A stretch of DNA of 48,504 nucleotides from an uncultured Bacteroidaceae bacterium. Lineage in GTDB: Bacteria; Bacteroidota; Bacteroidia; Bacteroidales; Bacteroidaceae. Positions 7,250-15,600 of the stretch are shown here, piece after piece. The stretch covers positions 1-48,504 of the forward strand of contig CAJOJA010000018.1 of the NCBI GenBank assembly GCA_905234735.1. Direction: 5' to 3'. Each line of letters starts with the position of its first letter. Position 1 is the first letter of the stretch. The translations under genes and the position numbers were made by a program. The notes under the pieces are model-generated. The model had not been told where the DNA came from. It made no database searches and saw nothing but the letters and a program-made list of their open reading frames with translations.

Positions 7250-8590
7250 TTGCTAAATAGTAAATCGGGTTTCCTTGCGTTGTCGCCCTTGTTCGTGTTC
7301 CTGGTCTTCTACCTGGTATTCAGCCTGTTGGCGCACGACTTCTACTCCGTCCCCATCACAGTAGCCTTCGTGGTGGCGTCGGCCTATTCCGTGTTCTTGC
7401 TGCGGGGCATGACGCTCGACGAGCGCATCAAGGTCTATTCCAAGGGTGCGGCCCATTCCCAGCTCCTGATGATGATATGGATATTCATCCTGGCCGGAGC
7501 TTTTGCCCATTCGGCCAAGCAGATGGGAGCCATACAGGCCACGGTGGACCTCTGTCTGTGGGCCTTGCCTCCGCAGCTGTTGTTGGCAGGTCTGTTTCTT
7601 GCCGCCTGCTTCATCTCCCTCAGCGTAGGCACCAGCGTGGGCACGATCGTCGCCCTCGTCCCCATTGCCACCGGCATTGCCGCGTCAGTGGACAGTGGTC
7701 ATTCTTCACTCTTCACCCTTCACCCTTCACTCCCCATGTTGGTGGGAGTTGTGGTAGGGGGTGCCTATTTTGGCGACAACCTGTCGTTTATTTCCGACAC
7801 CACCATCGTAGCCACGCAGACGCAGGGTTGCCGCATGAGCGACAAGTTCCGCATGAATGCCCGCATCGTGGTGCCTGCAGCCTTCTTGGTGCTGCTCATG
7901 TACATCGCGATGGGGTGGGGCATGAGTGTTGAGCCGCGTGTGGCACCCATTGACTGGGTGCTGGTGGTTCCGTACCTTATCGTCTTTGCTACGGCCCTGA
8001 TGGGCATCAACGTCATGATGGTGCTCGTGATGGGCATCCTGTCAACGGGCATCATCGGCATCTTCCGAGGCACCTATCGTTTCTACGAGTGGCTGACGGC
8101 GATGGGCGAGGGCATCCTCTCCATGGGCGAGCTCATCATTGTCACGCTGATGGCTGCCGGCATGGTGGGTGTCATCCGTCATCTGGGCGGCATCGACTTC
8201 ATCCTGCAACGTCTCACCCGTCGCATTCGTGGTCGTCGGGGGGCAGAACTCAGTATCGCGGGCCTGGTGGTCTTCACCAATTTCTGTACGGCCAACAACA
8301 CTATCGCCATTCTCACGGTGGGCAATCTGGCCAAGGAAATCAGCCAGCGCTTCGGCATCGACCCGCGTCGCTCGGCCTCCATCCTCGACACTTTCTCCTG
8401 CTTTGCTCAGGCGCTCATCCCCTACGGTGCCCAGCTGCTCATGGCCAGCAGCCTGGCCTTCATCAATCCCATCGAGATTATTCCCTATCTCTACTATCCC
8501 TTCGTCATGGGTTTGTTTATGATGTTGAGCATATTAAGGCCCCTCTCACCCCGGCCCTCTCCCCCGGAATGGAAGAGGGTGACTCCCTAA
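7250..8590 (+). CDS. Na+/H+ antiporter, NhaC family
   Basis: Inner-membrane antiporter of 446 residues. Typical NhaC segments are SVGTSVGTIVALVPIATGIA, LVGVVVGGAYFGDNLSFISDTTIVATQTQG and TNFCTANNTIAILTVGNLAKEI. Ion specificity is not readable from sequence. The start appears to be TTG at 7250, embedded in an AAATAGT repeat; an in-frame stop lies at 7232 and no ATG precedes the first helix. A microrepeat at 7700-7731 is translated as HSSLFTLHPSL. The last 19 residues or so (PLSPRPSPPEWKRVTP) are encoded by the left arm of the palindromic element at 8538, so the native C-terminus has been replaced or extended. Confidence 0.87.
   Translation: MLNSKSGFLALSPLFVFLVFYLVFSLLAHDFYSVPITVAFVVASAYSVFLLRGMTLDERIKVYSKGAAHSQLLMMIWIFILAGAFAHSAKQMGAIQATVDLCLWALPPQLLLAGLFLAACFISLSVGTSVGTIVALVPIATGIAASVDSGHSSLFTLHPSLPMLVGVVVGGAYFGDNLSFISDTTIVATQTQGCRMSDKFRMNARIVVPAAFLVLLMYIAMGWGMSVEPRVAPIDWVLVVPYLIVFATALMGINVMMVLVMGILSTGIIGIFRGTYRFYEWLTAMGEGILSMGELIIVTLMAAGMVGVIRHLGGIDFILQRLTRRIRGRRGAELSIAGLVVFTNFCTANNTIAILTVGNLAKEISQRFGIDPRRSASILDTFSCFAQALIPYGAQLLMASSLAFINPIEIIPYLYYPFVMGLFMMLSILRPLSPRPSPPEWKRVTP
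7700..7731. repeat. AT-rich microrepeat inside nhaC
   Basis: Tandem CTTCACTCTTCACCCTTCAC units are read in frame as HSSLFTLHPSL in a loop just before the conserved VVVGGAYFGDNLSF motif. Confidence 0.6.
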
Positions 8591-8683
8591 GATAAAGATA
8601 TAAATAACGATATAAGAGACAGAAATATATGGATACAACAAACAAAAAGTCCCTCCCCTTCGAGGGAGGTTGGGAGAGGGGCC
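8538..8683. mobile_element. MITE-like palindromic element, copy 1 (carries the rsmG start codon)
   Basis: A 146-bp element with perfect 10-bp terminal inverted repeats GGCCCCTCTC and GAGAGGGGCC. The left arm is CCCGGCCCTCTCCCCCGGAA and an internal G-rich half. The right arm is CCCTCCCCTTCGAGGGAGG. An AT-rich middle contains ATAAAGAT and ATGGATA. No transposase and no clear target duplication are present. The left arm encodes the nhaC C-terminus; the ATG at 8629 and the right arm encode the RsmG N-terminus. Copy 2 (18563-18726) shares both arms and the ATGGATA; copy 3 (41245-41355) is more diverged. Confidence 0.7.
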
Positions 8684-9300
8684 AGATAATATCAAAGTAT
8701 TTCAAGGAGTTGAGCGAACGGCAGCTGTCGCAGTTCGCTATGCTCGATGCGTTGTACCACGACTGGAATGCGAAGATCAATGTCATTTCGCGCAAGGACA
8801 TCGACAATCTCTACGAGCACCATGTGCTGCATTCGCTGGGCATAGCCGAGGTCATCCGCTTCCGTCCCGGGACGGCTGTGATGGACCTGGGCACGGGTGG
8901 CGGTTTCCCTGGCATCCCCCTGGCCATCATGTTCCCTGAGGTGCAGTTTCACCTGGTGGATAGCACGAAGAAGAAGATACTCGTCTGCGACGAGGTGGCG
9001 AAGGCCCTGGGCCTCACGAACGTCACCACCCGCTGGTGTCGCGCCGAGGAGGAGAAGGGGCGCTTCGACTTCATCGTTTCGCGTGCCGTCATGCCCCTTG
9101 CCGACCTGGTGAAGATCTGTCGCAAGAACATTGCTAAGGAGCAGCACAATGCCCTGCCCAACGGACTCATCTGCCTGAAGGGTGGGGAGTTGGAAAACGA
9201 GACCTACCCCATGAAGCACAGCGTCGTCGTCACCTCGCTCTCCGACTATTTCAGTGAAGAATACTTTGAAACCAAGAAAGTGGTGTATTGCGTATTATGA
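8629..9300 (+). CDS. rsmG: 16S rRNA (guanine-527-N7)-methyltransferase RsmG
   Basis: Cytosolic SAM-dependent methyltransferase of 223 residues acting on the 530 loop of 16S rRNA. Family blocks are DWNAKINVISRKDIDNLYEHHVLHSL, the SAM loop VMDLGTGGGFPGIPLAI, VDSTKKKI and FDFIVSRAVMPL. Homologues of this group start almost directly at the segment IISKYFKELSERQ. Here about 19 extra residues (MDTTNKKSLPFEGGWERGQ) come from the palindromic element, and no ATG lies between them and the conserved part. The last base triplet overlaps the MBL gene start (ATGA). Confidence 0.93.
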   Translation: MDTTNKKSLPFEGGWERGQIISKYFKELSERQLSQFAMLDALYHDWNAKINVISRKDIDNLYEHHVLHSLGIAEVIRFRPGTAVMDLGTGGGFPGIPLAIMFPEVQFHLVDSTKKKILVCDEVAKALGLTNVTTRWCRAEEEKGRFDFIVSRAVMPLADLVKICRKNIAKEQHNALPNGLICLKGGELENETYPMKHSVVVTSLSDYFSEEYFETKKVVYCVL

Positions 9301-9953
9301 ATTATGAACTAAATATAAAGCGCTTCGTTACCAACGCCATTGGCGAGAACTGCTATCTCGTGTGGGACGACACACGCGAGACGGCCATCATCGACTGTGG
9401 GGCGTGGGACGAACTGAAAGAAGCAAAAATAGCCCAATTCATCGACGAAAACGAACTTCGTCCGCGCATGGCCCTGCAAACCCACATGCACTTCGACCAC
9501 ATCATGGGCCTTCACTTCCTGCATCGCCGCTACGGCCTGCAGCCCATGTGTCACGCACTGGAGCAACCCGTCTACGAGTCCGCTCCGGCTATGGTGCTCG
9601 ACTGGTTCGGTCAGCAGATGCCTCCCCTGGTGCCCGTGGGCGAACATCTTGTCGACCAGCAGCTCCTGCAGCTCGGCAACACGCGCATCCGTGTGCTCCA
9701 CACCCCTGGTCACACCCCTGGCGGTCTCTGTTTCTACTTGCCCGATGCCAAGCTCCTGTTCTCCGGCGATACTCTCTTCCAGGGCAGTGTAGGGCGCACC
9801 GACCTGCCTGGTGGCAACGTACAGGACCTCATCCGCGGCATCTGGAATCAGCTACTCTCGCTCCCCGACGACGTAAGGGTGTTGCCAGGCCACGGTCCTG
9901 AGACTACCATCGGCGACGAACGTCGCACCAATCTCTATCTGCGTGCAATGTAG
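9297..9953 (+). CDS. MBL-fold metallohydrolase, glyoxalase II-like
   Basis: A 218-residue metallo-beta-lactamase-fold hydrolase. The metal ligands are H63, H65, D67 and H68 in THMHFDH, with later ligands in HTPGHTPGG, FSGDTLF and LPGHGPET. It resembles small hydroxyacylglutathione hydrolase-like enzymes that act on thioesters, but the physiological substrate is unknown. The start at 9297 gives a 4-nt ATGA overlap with rsmG. It lies within a TATTATGAATTATGAA repeat, producing the N-terminus MNYEL also seen in CbiB. A TTG 9 nt earlier is less likely. Confidence 0.87.
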   Translation: MNYELNIKRFVTNAIGENCYLVWDDTRETAIIDCGAWDELKEAKIAQFIDENELRPRMALQTHMHFDHIMGLHFLHRRYGLQPMCHALEQPVYESAPAMVLDWFGQQMPPLVPVGEHLVDQQLLQLGNTRIRVLHTPGHTPGGLCFYLPDAKLLFSGDTLFQGSVGRTDLPGGNVQDLIRGIWNQLLSLPDDVRVLPGHGPETTIGDERRTNLYLRAM

Positions 9954-9993
9954 GCACTTCTTTAACTTCGATAACTTCTCATATAAATAAACA

Positions 9994-10296
9994 ATGAAAA
10001 CGAAAATCCAAAAAGAGGACGGCAAGATGGTTGCCTTCCTGGAGGGACGGCTCGACACAGCCGCCGCCGCCGAAACCGAAAGCGCCCTGCGCTCGCTCTA
10101 CGACTGCGAGGAACAGGACGTCATTCTCGACTGCACCGACCTGGCCTATATCTCCTCCAGCGGACTGCGCATCTTCCTTGGCATTCTGAAGAATGCGAAG
10201 ACCCGGGGCGGTAATGTCTACATCAGGGGCATCTCTGGCGAAATCCGTAGCGTGTTCGCCATGACGGGTTTCATCAATCTTTTCAAATTCATCTAA
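9994..10296 (+). CDS. STAS-domain protein, SpoIIAA-like anti-sigma factor antagonist
   Basis: A 100-residue single STAS domain (MVAFLEGRLDTAAAAETES, VILDCTDLAYISSSGLRIFL, FAMTGFINLFKFI). S56, directly before GL, is at the position phosphorylated in SpoIIAA-type antagonists, so a kinase and phosphatase partner elsewhere are expected. None is nearby. Ten nucleotides separate it from the transporter gene, which suggests co-transcription. Since STAS domains also regulate anion transporters, a role controlling that transporter is possible but is only inference. Confidence 0.85.
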   Translation: MKTKIQKEDGKMVAFLEGRLDTAAAAETESALRSLYDCEEQDVILDCTDLAYISSSGLRIFLGILKNAKTRGGNVYIRGISGEIRSVFAMTGFINLFKFI

Positions 10297-10306
10297 TTCT
10301 GGTTAT

Positions 10307-12103
10307 GTGGAAGCAGAGCTATTCTTAGGATTCAACCTCCATGCTTGGATCACCATCGTCACGGTGCTGACGATGTTCACCGTGTTGCTGTTCACTAAAT
10401 GGCGCAGCGACATCGTATTTCTCGCTGCCATCGGTGTGCTCTACGTCACCGGTGTCCTCGATGCTAAGGAAGCCTTCTCGGGCTTTAGCAGCACCTCGGT
10501 CGTCACCGTCGGCGTGCTTTTCGTGGTCGTGGCGGGCCTGACGCATACTGGCGTGCTACAGTGTATTGTCAGGTATCTGCTCGGCACGCCCACCGGCTAC
10601 GGGAAGGCCGTCGTACGTCTGATGCTGCCTGTGGCCGTGCTGAGTTCGTTCCTGAGCAACACCACCGTCGTCTCGCTCTTCGTGAACATCGTCAAGATGT
10701 GGTCGAAGAAGTTGAACATCTCACCCTCGAAGTTGCTCATCCCCCTGAGCTATGCCTCGGGCATGGGCGGCGTATGCACCCTCATCGGCACACCGCCCAA
10801 CCTGATTATCAGCGGACTCTACGAGGAGAGCTCGGGCGAGACCATGAACATTCTGGCCACCACCATCCCGGGGCTGTTCTGCCTCTTCATAGGGGTGCTG
10901 TCGGTCATTGCCATGCGTCGGCTGCTGCCCGACCGTAAGACACCCGAGAGCGCTTTCGAAGCCACGAGCGAGTACACCGTGGATTTGCAGGTTCCGTCGG
11001 ACAATCCCTTTATCGGTCAGACGCTGGGCGAGGCCGGTCTCTTCCATGTCAAGGGCGGCAGCCTGATAGATATGTACCACTTCGACGAAAAGCCCATGCC
11101 CATTGCGGAGGACGAACCCCTCATGGGCGGCGACCATCTGGTCTATGCCGGTCAGATAGACGACCTGATAGAACTGGCATATACCCACAAGTTGGTAAGC
11201 TCCGACCACCATGTCATGTCCATCAAGGACCTGGACGATAGTGCCCGCCTGCGCACGGCCTACGTCACCTTCACCAGCAGTCTGATCGGGACTACCATCG
11301 GCGACAGTACGTTTGAAAAGGACAACAATGTGGTGTTGGCAGCTGTAGCCCGCAGCGGACAGCGCATCAAGGAGGCTCCGCGCCGGGTGGAGCTGAAGGC
11401 TGGCGACACGCTGCTGTTCGTATGCCCGAAGCACTTCAACGTCAACGCTTCGACATTGGCGAACGACCTCCACTTCTTCGACTCCGAAGCCGTGCCCAAC
11501 ATCGACTACGGCACCATCATCTCCACCGTCATCATGATTGCCATGGTCGTACTTTCGGCCCTGGGCGTTCTGCCGCTGCTGCACTGCGCTTTCCTTGCCG
11601 CCGCGGCCATGCTCATCTTCCGCTGCTGCAACATGGACCAGGCCATGCGTGCCATCAACTGGGACATCCTCATGGTCTTTGCCGGCAGTGCTGTCCTCGG
11701 TCTCGCCATTCAGAACACGGGTGTCGCCGAGCGTTTGGCCAGCGGCATCCTCGACGTCTGCGGCACCAACCCGCTGGTCGTCATGACGGCCATCTGTTTC
11801 GTCGGCACCTTCATCACCGAGTTCATCTCCAACACGGCAGCGGGCGCCATGTTCTTCCCCATCATGTACCAGGCTGCGGAGAAGTTGGGCTACGATCCCT
11901 ATCCCTTCCTCATTGCCCTCATGATCAGCGTCAGCAGCAGCTTTGCCACGCCCATCGGATCGCCCACCCACATGCTGGTCTACGGTCCTGGCGGCTATCG
12001 CTTCAGCGATTTCATGCGCATCGGCCTGCTGATGAACCTCATCATCCTTGCCGCCAACATCTTCATCGTGAGCATCGTCTATCCACTCACGCCGCTGCCC
12101 TGA
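10307..12103 (+). CDS. SLC13/DASS anion transporter with two TrkA-C (RCK_C) domains
   Basis: A 598-residue inner-membrane protein. The N-terminal half has SNTTVVSLFVNIV and YASGMGGVCTLIGTPPNLIISG, and the C-terminal half has FAGSAVLGLAIQNTG, EFISNTAAGAMFFPI and SFATPIGSPTHMLVYGPGGY, the duplicated SNT-type motifs of the family. Between them (about 220-370) lie two RCK_C ligand-binding domains. Sulfate or dicarboxylate is the likely cargo. The start is GTG at 10307: the overlapping ATG at 10305 is out of frame and closes quickly, and an in-frame stop lies upstream. It follows the STAS gene by 10 nt. Confidence 0.88.
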   Translation: MEAELFLGFNLHAWITIVTVLTMFTVLLFTKWRSDIVFLAAIGVLYVTGVLDAKEAFSGFSSTSVVTVGVLFVVVAGLTHTGVLQCIVRYLLGTPTGYGKAVVRLMLPVAVLSSFLSNTTVVSLFVNIVKMWSKKLNISPSKLLIPLSYASGMGGVCTLIGTPPNLIISGLYEESSGETMNILATTIPGLFCLFIGVLSVIAMRRLLPDRKTPESAFEATSEYTVDLQVPSDNPFIGQTLGEAGLFHVKGGSLIDMYHFDEKPMPIAEDEPLMGGDHLVYAGQIDDLIELAYTHKLVSSDHHVMSIKDLDDSARLRTAYVTFTSSLIGTTIGDSTFEKDNNVVLAAVARSGQRIKEAPRRVELKAGDTLLFVCPKHFNVNASTLANDLHFFDSEAVPNIDYGTIISTVIMIAMVVLSALGVLPLLHCAFLAAAAMLIFRCCNMDQAMRAINWDILMVFAGSAVLGLAIQNTGVAERLASGILDVCGTNPLVVMTAICFVGTFITEFISNTAAGAMFFPIMYQAAEKLGYDPYPFLIALMISVSSSFATPIGSPTHMLVYGPGGYRFSDFMRIGLLMNLIILAANIFIVSIVYPLTPLP

Positions 12104-12111
12104 CCCCGTAG

Positions 12112-12262
12112 TCGGTCACGGGAAGTGCGAATATGGTTCCTACGTCGTCGGGCCTTCGTCGATACGTCGACGGAGCTCCGACGACGCGTCGTTGAGGCCT
12201 CGTCCATACGTCGACCGAGCCTCGGTCCATCAACGCCTGCGCATGGGTATGCGTACGCGCGA
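12112..12262. repeat. Degenerate ~22-bp CGTCG-rich tandem array
   Basis: About four units of roughly 22 bp, for example TCGTCCATACGTCGACCGAG, repeat with CGTCG or CGTCC cores and internal palindromes (ACGCGT, GTCGAC). Sequence between units is too variable, and spacers are absent, so it is not CRISPR. A similar array with 21-bp period lies at 46412-46500, also upstream of a gene for an exported protein. Confidence 0.55.
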
Positions 12263-12407
12263 TACCTATTTATGATAAGGGCAAGGAGCAAGTAGGAAAC
12301 AAGAACCTCAATAACCCTTTCGTTCTGGTTGAGACTTCGTCTTTTTTTAAGCGATAGCGATGTTTTTGTAAAAGGCCTCGCTCGACAATAAAAATAAACG
12401 AATTTAT

Positions 12408-12438
12408 TTTGTATTTCGTTCACTTATTCGTATCTTTG
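12408..12438 (+). promoter_or_regulatory. Promoter of the leader RNA / surface protein gene
   Basis: TTTG at 12408-12411 and TATCTTTG at 12431-12438 with a 19-bp spacer match the Bacteroidetes consensus well. Transcription should start near 12444, giving an untranslated leader of about 244 nt. Positions 12263-12407 contain no gene that I can support. Confidence 0.8.
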
Positions 12439-12443
12439 CCATC

Positions 12444-12472
12444 GTGTTTCAGCGGAGACACGTCTTTTTTTT
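12444..12472 (+). terminator. Start-proximal hairpin with U-run (possible attenuator)
   Basis: GTGTTTC pairs with GAGACAC (7 bp, one G-U) around the tetraloop AGCG, and eight T follow after GTC. It lies directly at the predicted transcription start. The form is that of an intrinsic terminator, but RNA polymerase would have made only about 30 nt, so function is uncertain. Confidence 0.45.
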
Positions 12473-12478
12473 GCTCCT

Positions 12479-12672
12479 CTCTCTACCGAACTAGCACCTC
12501 TACAGAGACTTACGAGCATTACAAATACTATTGGAGTATGCGCTTGGTGCGCAGACTTCTCCATAAGTATTTGTGGGTTGTGCTAGACCCTGGTAGAGAG
12601 TATGGCAGGTCTGCGCATTTCTTTTGTCCGGGTTTGTACAGACTTTCGCATGGTGAAGATATTTGTACAAAC
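12479..12672 (+). ncRNA. Highly structured 5' leader RNA, unassigned family
   Basis: Nested perfect or near-perfect helices are visible. P1 is CTCTCTACC (12479-12487) with GGTAGAGAG (12592-12600). P2 is CTAGCAC (12491-12497) with GTGCTAG (12580-12586). P3 is ACAAATAC (12521-12528) with GTATTTGT (12567-12574), continued by TATTGGAG/CTCCATA with one bulge. P4 is TGCGC (12539-12543) with GCGCA (12549-12553). A separate helix P5, GTTTGTACA (12632-12640) with TGTACAAAC (12664-12672), ends 15 nt before the ATG. TGCGCAGAC (12548-12556) can instead pair with GTCTGCGCA (12609-12617), which would open P4 and compete with P1-P3. The overall shape of a closing helix, asymmetric bubble and long arm also recalls 6S RNA, which I cannot exclude. 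Confidence 0.65.
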
Positions 12673-12687
12673 TAAAATAAAACAAAA

Positions 12688-15600
12688 ATGAAACAAAAAC
12701 TACTCTTAAGCTTTAAGCTGCGAGCCACTATGCTCGTAGTATTTTTGTGCTCCCTATTTGGCGGACAGGCGTGGGGAACAGCTTATAAATCCTACACAGG
12801 AGGAAGTCAACAGGCCAGTACGACGATATCTTCTTCGAATGTTTCATCTGGCACCGTTGGAGTCATTTCTTGGACGGGAACAAATTGTTCTTATTCTAGT
12901 AGCAGAGTAAACATAGATGCTAATGGAAGCATAACATTTACGGCAGCATCCGGTTATAATATAACCAAAATCGTCATCACATCAGGTAGTATTGCTACTT
13001 ATTATGGAACCTGGACTAGCAGTCCCTCTGTTACTCCATCGTCGAGTAGTGGAACAACTACCTTTGATGGACTGAATGCCAATTCTGTAACTGTAACAAC
13101 GTCTACAGCGTTTAGATGTACCAGTGCTAGTGACATTAAGATTTACTATACCGCAGTTCCTACCCACACCCTTACCTACTCTGGCACAAATGGTAGCATT
13201 AGTGGTTTAGTATACAATACATCAACGGTTGTAGCGACAGGTGCCAACGTTGCTGAAGGAGGTAAGGTTACCCTCACGGCAACACCTTCTTCGGGTTATG
13301 AGTTTACGGGATGGGAGGTCAGTGGTACAGGCTCAACCCTGTCAAGCACAACTGATAACCCCACAACCTTTACGATGGGTACGGCTAACGCAACCGTTAC
13401 TGCAAATTTCGTGGTTTCTGATAGCCGTGAAGACGCTGGAATTAGCTATACAAATTCATCAGTGCTAGCTTGCAAGATTGATGGGACTTATTCCCAGGCA
13501 CTGACCAATCCTAACAGCCTTTCTGTTTCCTATTCCAGTAGTGACACAGATGTTGCCACTGTGGCATCAAATGGAACCGTGACGCTGAGTAAGGCCGGAA
13601 CGGTGACCATTACGGCATCTTTCGCTGGTGACGAAACCTATAAGCCAGGTTCTGCTAGCTATACGCTGACCGTCACGGACAAATACGTGGCAGAGTTGAT
13701 GTTTGATGGTGATGTGGAAAAGGTTACTATAGATGGTGCCTTCACCAATGGGGTTTTAACGGAACCAGAAGACATAACTCTGGCTTACACTAGTTCAAAT
13801 ACGAGTGTTGCTACCGTGAATGCCTCCACAGGTGAAGTAACAATAGTTGCTCCAGGTTCAACCACTATCACTGCAACTATCAATGATGATGACTATGAGG
13901 CTACTGAGTTTACCTATACGCTGACGGTCAGCAAGGCAAATACCACATTGAACTTGGACGAAGACGAAGTTGAACAGGACTTAAAGGATGGAAGAACCAT
14001 TACACTGGCTCCTACGGTGAAAGCAGCGAAGTCGGATGCTTCGAAAGTGACGCTTGTATCGCCAAGCGTTACTTGGACATCAAGCGACGAAACAGTGGCT
14101 ACTGTTTCTGATGGCGTGGTGACAGGTCTAAAGGCTGGTACTGCAACGATTACCGCCAGCTATGCAGGTGACGACAACTACAATGCTGCCAACGATGCTA
14201 CCTGCTCTGTTACCTTTACCGACACCCGTACAGACGTAAGCATTTCCTCTTTCACAGCTGACAACACCTCGATTGTCATTGGTGATACTCAGGAAACAAG
14301 CATTACCAACGACCAGGCAGGATGGACGGCCGCCTACACCTATTCATCAAGCAATACCAGTGTGGCCACCGTTAACGCAAACGGTGTGATTACTGCCGTT
14401 GCCAAGGGTACTGCCACTATTACTGCCACCATCGTCATTGCTCTTGACGAGACAGACTACAAGGCAGGTGCTACTGCTTCGAAGACGCTCGACATTACCG
14501 TCACGAAGCCCTTCCATACGGCAACGTTCTCTATCAATGGCGACGTGACACGTACAGCCTCTGTAGAGGAAGACCAAGCTATTACCTTCCCCACAGCAAA
14601 AGACACGCCTGCCGATGCTACGGAGTTCCCGAAGACAAGCAACGGCAAAACCTTCGTGGGATGGTACACCGCTGAATACACCCATGCTTCAACAGCACCT
14701 TTATTCGTCAACACCACCACCGCTACGATGAGCACCAGCGACGTGATGTACTATGCAGTATATGCGACAACCTCAAGTGGTTCATATACACTTGACTACG
14801 GTGAAAGTAATGGAACAAGTGCAGTTAGTGACTTAACATTGGGTTATGGAAATGCGGTTAATTATACTGCAAAAGATGGTAGTTCTTGGACGGTTAAAGC
14901 ATATAAAAGCTCTGGCATGCAAATTAATACAGGCAAAAACAGTTCCATAAAGATGCCTACTTGCCCTGGAAATATCCAGTCGGTAGACATTAGATGTAAT
15001 GCTGCAAAGGCCGTTGGTGTAAGCAGTTCGGATTATACGGGTTCAGGTACGATTACCTATCTTGCGTATGGCTCTGACGCAATGTTTCAGACAATTGACC
15101 TTTCTTCAAAGACTGTAACAACTGGTTATATTGTTCCCAAAGGCGGTTCTACATCTATCACAAAGATTGTAATCAATTATATGTCTGCCTCTGCCTTCAC
15201 TACCGATGCTCGCACCGATGCTGGCATAGCATTTGCCAATGATGTAGTGGACGTGAAGCTGACGAGCGGATATACGGGTCAGGAGCTGATTAACGACAAC
15301 TCTGTGACTGTTACTTACAGCTCAAGCGACGAGTCTGTGGCTACGGTAAACAGCTCTACAGGTGTCATTACGGAACTGCTGAAGGCTGGTTCTACCACCA
15401 TCACGGCCTCGTTCGCTGGCAACGCAACCTATAAGTCCTCGGAGGCAAGCTACACGCTGAACGTTACAGAGAAGACGCCTGCTGGGCTGGCTTATGCAGA
15501 AGCAGAGGTTGCGAAGGTGACAACAGATGCTGCCTTCACCAACACACTGACCAATGGCTATTCTCTGACCGTTTCTTATAGCTCGAGTGCAACAGGCGTA

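Noticed and set aside
12112..12262. CRISPR array
   Set aside because: Units are degenerate, contiguous and lack spacers; no cas genes are nearby.
12079..12423. 114-codon minus-strand frame over the CGTCG array
   Set aside because: Arg/Ser-rich product of a repeat region with no homology signal.
12479..12600. Integron attC site
   Set aside because: The palindrome lacks the RYYYAAC/GTTRRRY core sites, and no integrase or cassette series is present.
12409..12675. 88-codon frame through the structured leader
   Set aside because: It starts before the -7 box and would not be on the transcript from its 5' end; the product looks random, whereas the RNA helices are precise.
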